Origin: Microbacteriaceae bacterium
Lineage (GTDB): Bacteria; Actinomycetota; Actinomycetes; Actinomycetales; Microbacteriaceae
DNA length: 7,661 bases
Assembly: GCA_003454135.1 (NCBI GenBank)
Contig: DMKW01000218.1
Span: 9,807-17,467, forward strand
Direction of reading: 5' to 3'
The translations under genes and the position numbers were made by a program. Below the pieces are notes generated by a model. That model was given only the letters and a program-made list of their open reading frames with translations, did not search any database and was not told the origin of the DNA. Numbering within the stretch: position 1 is the stretch's first letter; the number at the start of each line of letters is the position of its first letter. Below, piece by piece: positions 5,618 through 7,661 of this stretch.

Positions 5618-7661
5618 GACCAGTGACGCGCTGGATCGCGCGGCAATGGGGCTCCAATGATCGTCTGCTCTACGTACTCACGGCACTCGTTACCGGCGTT
5701 CTCACGACGACGGCGCTCGAACTCTGGGCGGCCAGGCTGACCGTGCCGCTCACTTACTGGGGCGACGCGTTGGCGACCGCCGACCACTTCAAGACGGTCA
5801 TGGAGACGGGCTGGTTCACCTACCAGCCGCTCCTCGGTGCGCCGTACGGGCAAACCTACAGCGATTTCCCCACCGCCGAGAATCTCAACTTCATGGCCGC
5901 CGGCGTGTTCGGCTTCATCACCCGCAACTACATGGTGGCGATGAACCTCTACTACTTCTTCGGCTTCATTGCCGCGGCCCTCACGGCGCTCTGGCTCTTC
6001 CGCCGCCTCGGGATCTCCAAGCTCATCTCCCTCGTGCTCTCCGCGCTGTTCGCGCTGGCTCCGTACCACTTCATCCGCGGCGAGAGTCATCTCTTCCTGG
6101 CGTCCTACTACATAGTTCCGCTGTCCGTCGGGATAGTCGTCATGGCCATCCGCGGCGAACCGCTGTGGACACGGCCGGCGGCCGGAAGCCGCTGGTACCG
6201 CTGGTTGACCAGCCGCGCCGCCGGCACCCTGCTCATCCTGATCCTCTCCGCGACGGCCGAGACCTACTACGCCGTGTTCTTCCTCATTCTCCTGGCATTT
6301 TCGGGCGTTGTGCGCCTCATCCGCACGGGCGAATGGCGACGATTCTGGGGCGCGGCGATCGCCGGAGGCGTCACTGCGTTCGCCCTGTTCCTCAACACAC
6401 TGCCCGCGACGATCTACGCGATGGTCAACGGGCAGGATCCAGCGTCACTCGTGCGAGCCCGAGCAGACACCGAGGTGTACGCCCTCAAGCTCTCGCAGCT
6501 GTTGTTGCCGTGGAGCGGCAACCGGATCCCCATCCTCCGGCACCTCCGAGAGCTCTATGACCAGAAATACCCGCTGGTCTCCGAGAGCCCCGCGTTGGGC
6601 GCGGTCGCGGCTGTGGGTCTCGTTGCCCTGTTGCTCGTGGTCGGCTACGTGATCGCCACCGCCGCACGGCCGAAGCAGGGCGGCAGTCAGCTCGACCAGC
6701 GGTTCGGCCTGTTGACCCAGCTCGCCGCGTTGGTCTTCGTCGCTTTTCTGTTTTCGACCATCGGCGGCCTCTCGACGCTCATTTCGTTCCTCACCTCGAG
6801 TCTGCGGGGATGGAATCGAATGTCAATTTACATCACGGTACTCTGCCTTGCCGCCGTCGGGATACTGCTCGATGCGGCCATCCGCTGGCTGCAGCGCACG
6901 TCGAAACGCGGGCTGATGGTCAAGCGGATGATCGCCTTCGCCCTCGCAGTGGTCGTGCTCGGAGTCGGCTACATCGACCAGACGCCGAGTCATCCGTCGT
7001 CCGAGTATTCGGCGACCATCTCCGCGTTCGACTCAGATTCCGCGTGGTTCGCACACATAGACAGGGTGCTCCCTGCTGGCGCGGAAGTGCTGCAGCTTCC
7101 GTACCAGCCCTTCCCCGAGTCCGTAAGTGTAACGGGGAGTCAAAGCTCCGACGTGCTTCTGCCCTTCCTGCACACGACCGACATTCGTTGGTCAGGCGGA
7201 GGAATCAAGGGGCGACCGCGAGCCGACTGGCCTGGCGTGCTCGAGCAGTATTCACCAGCGGATATTGTCACCCTTGCCGCGGCATCGGGGTTCTCCGGCA
7301 TCCATATCGACCTCGAGGCAATGGAAAACGATCAATCGAACGCTCTCGTGCGGGGCCTGACCGCGGCGGTGGGAAGCAAGCCGGTCACTGACTCGACCGG
7401 TAGATTCCTCTTCTACGATCTCCTGCGGGAGAAGGGGCTGCTCAAGGCCGAGTACCCGGCAACCCTGTTGCACAAGGTCGAGGCCGCCGTGGTGAATCCG
7501 GTTGTCGCCGACACATCGGGAGCCTTCACGCAGACGCAGGATGAGAGTGGCAACACGGTCGACCGAAGCACGGTTGCCGTGTCGCCGGTCTCGCTGACGA
7601 GCGCGAGCTCGAAGGCGATCACAGCGACGCTCATCGGGAGCGTGCACCTCGTGAGCGCGAC
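5614..7661 (+). CDS. Large polytopic membrane protein, GT-C-like glycosyltransferase ('sugar translocase' type), 3' end beyond window
   Basis: The frame stays open from ATG 5614 to the right edge: 682 codons without a stop, C terminus missing. Hydrophobic helices are visible at about 18-38, 110-129, 137-151, 161-179, 204-235 (possibly two), 246-264, 326-349, 367-397 (possibly two), 404-424 and 440-455. The first loop between helices carries TYWGDALATADHF (47-59); an acidic residue in this first outer loop is the catalytic position in GT-C enzymes using polyprenyl-phosphate sugars. Further polar patterns sit in APYHFIRGESHLF (149-161) and SATAETYY (212-219). After the last helix comes an extracytoplasmic domain (about 456 to the end) with AEVLQLPYQPFPES (491-504), FLHTTDIRWSGGGIKGR (519-535) and ADW (537-539), a pattern I recall from actinobacterial proteins loosely annotated as sugar translocases. 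It probably adds a sugar outside the membrane, last in a GtrA-GT2-membrane protein series. Activity is inferred from architecture only; a translocase or other envelope role remains possible. Confidence 0.8.
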   Translation, partial: MRPVTRWIARQWGSNDRLLYVLTALVTGVLTTTALELWAARLTVPLTYWGDALATADHFKTVMETGWFTYQPLLGAPYGQTYSDFPTAENLNFMAAGVFGFITRNYMVAMNLYYFFGFIAAALTALWLFRRLGISKLISLVLSALFALAPYHFIRGESHLFLASYYIVPLSVGIVVMAIRGEPLWTRPAAGSRWYRWLTSRAAGTLLILILSATAETYYAVFFLILLAFSGVVRLIRTGEWRRFWGAAIAGGVTAFALFLNTLPATIYAMVNGQDPASLVRARADTEVYALKLSQLLLPWSGNRIPILRHLRELYDQKYPLVSESPALGAVAAVGLVALLLVVGYVIATAARPKQGGSQLDQRFGLLTQLAALVFVAFLFSTIGGLSTLISFLTSSLRGWNRMSIYITVLCLAAVGILLDAAIRWLQRTSKRGLMVKRMIAFALAVVVLGVGYIDQTPSHPSSEYSATISAFDSDSAWFAHIDRVLPAGAEVLQLPYQPFPESVSVTGSQSSDVLLPFLHTTDIRWSGGGIKGRPRADWPGVLEQYSPADIVTLAAASGFSGIHIDLEAMENDQSNALVRGLTAAVGSKPVTDSTGRFLFYDLLREKGLLKAEYPATLLHKVEAAVVNPVVADTSGAFTQTQDESGNTVDRSTVAVSPVSLTSASSKAITATLIGSVHLVSA

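Noticed and set aside
6165..7391. Plus-strand frames at 6165-6560, 6308-6652 and 6810-7391 as separate genes
   Set aside because: They are out-of-frame shadows inside the continuous membrane-protein frame that begins at 5614, which has no stop codon to the window edge.

Overview
The window is high-GC DNA with strong G/C preference at third codon positions. Genes are tightly packed with overlapping stop/start codons. Together with an actinobacterial-type GDP-mannose dehydratase and a WbbL-like glycosyltransferase, this suggests an actinomycete chromosome, perhaps Microbacteriaceae-like. The taxonomic call is inference. I saw no tRNA, rRNA, transposase, integrase, CRISPR array or phage gene.

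Layout. A leftward gene is cut by the left edge: 19 codons with a signal-peptide-like start. It is followed by a divergent, less GC-rich intergenic region of about 240 bp (60-298). This region holds an extended -10 promoter candidate, a perfect 9-base DnaA-box match, a short tandem repeat and a second weak -10. From 299 to the right edge, seven genes run rightward as one probable operon: two tandem, diverged GDP-mannose 4,6-dehydratases (299-1285, 1291-2289); a GT4 glycosyltransferase (2286-3419) whose best start is an unusual CTG; a WbbL/rhamnosyltransferase-like GT2 (3412-4257); a GtrA-family four-helix membrane protein (4266-4781); a second GT2 (4778-5617); and a large polytopic membrane protein of GT-C-like architecture (5614 to beyond 7661). 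Every junction is either an overlap (4, 8, 4 and 4 nt) or a gap of 5 or 8 nt, so transcription and translation are probably coupled throughout. I saw no internal terminator.

How the genes fit together. The dehydratases would make GDP-4-keto-6-deoxy-D-mannose, the common precursor of GDP-D-rhamnose, GDP-L-fucose, GDP-6-deoxy-talose and GDP-perosamine. Three soluble or membrane-associated glycosyltransferases would build a 6-deoxyhexose-containing glycan, probably on a polyprenyl carrier at the inner membrane face. GtrA and the large membrane protein suggest a further sugar is flipped and added on the outer face. The GtrA / GT2 / polytopic-protein order recalls the three-gene gtrA-gtrB-gtrC side-chain modification modules of phages and enterobacteria, although this GT2 lacks the usual membrane anchor. 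No reductase or aminotransferase for the keto-sugar, polymerase, Wzx-type flippase or ABC exporter is in view, so the final sugar and the final polymer cannot be named from this window.

Most unusual points: the duplicated dehydratase in place of the expected dehydratase-reductase pair, the likely CTG start that start-codon-limited gene callers would miss, the Gtr-like module, and the DnaA box just downstream of the predicted transcription start.
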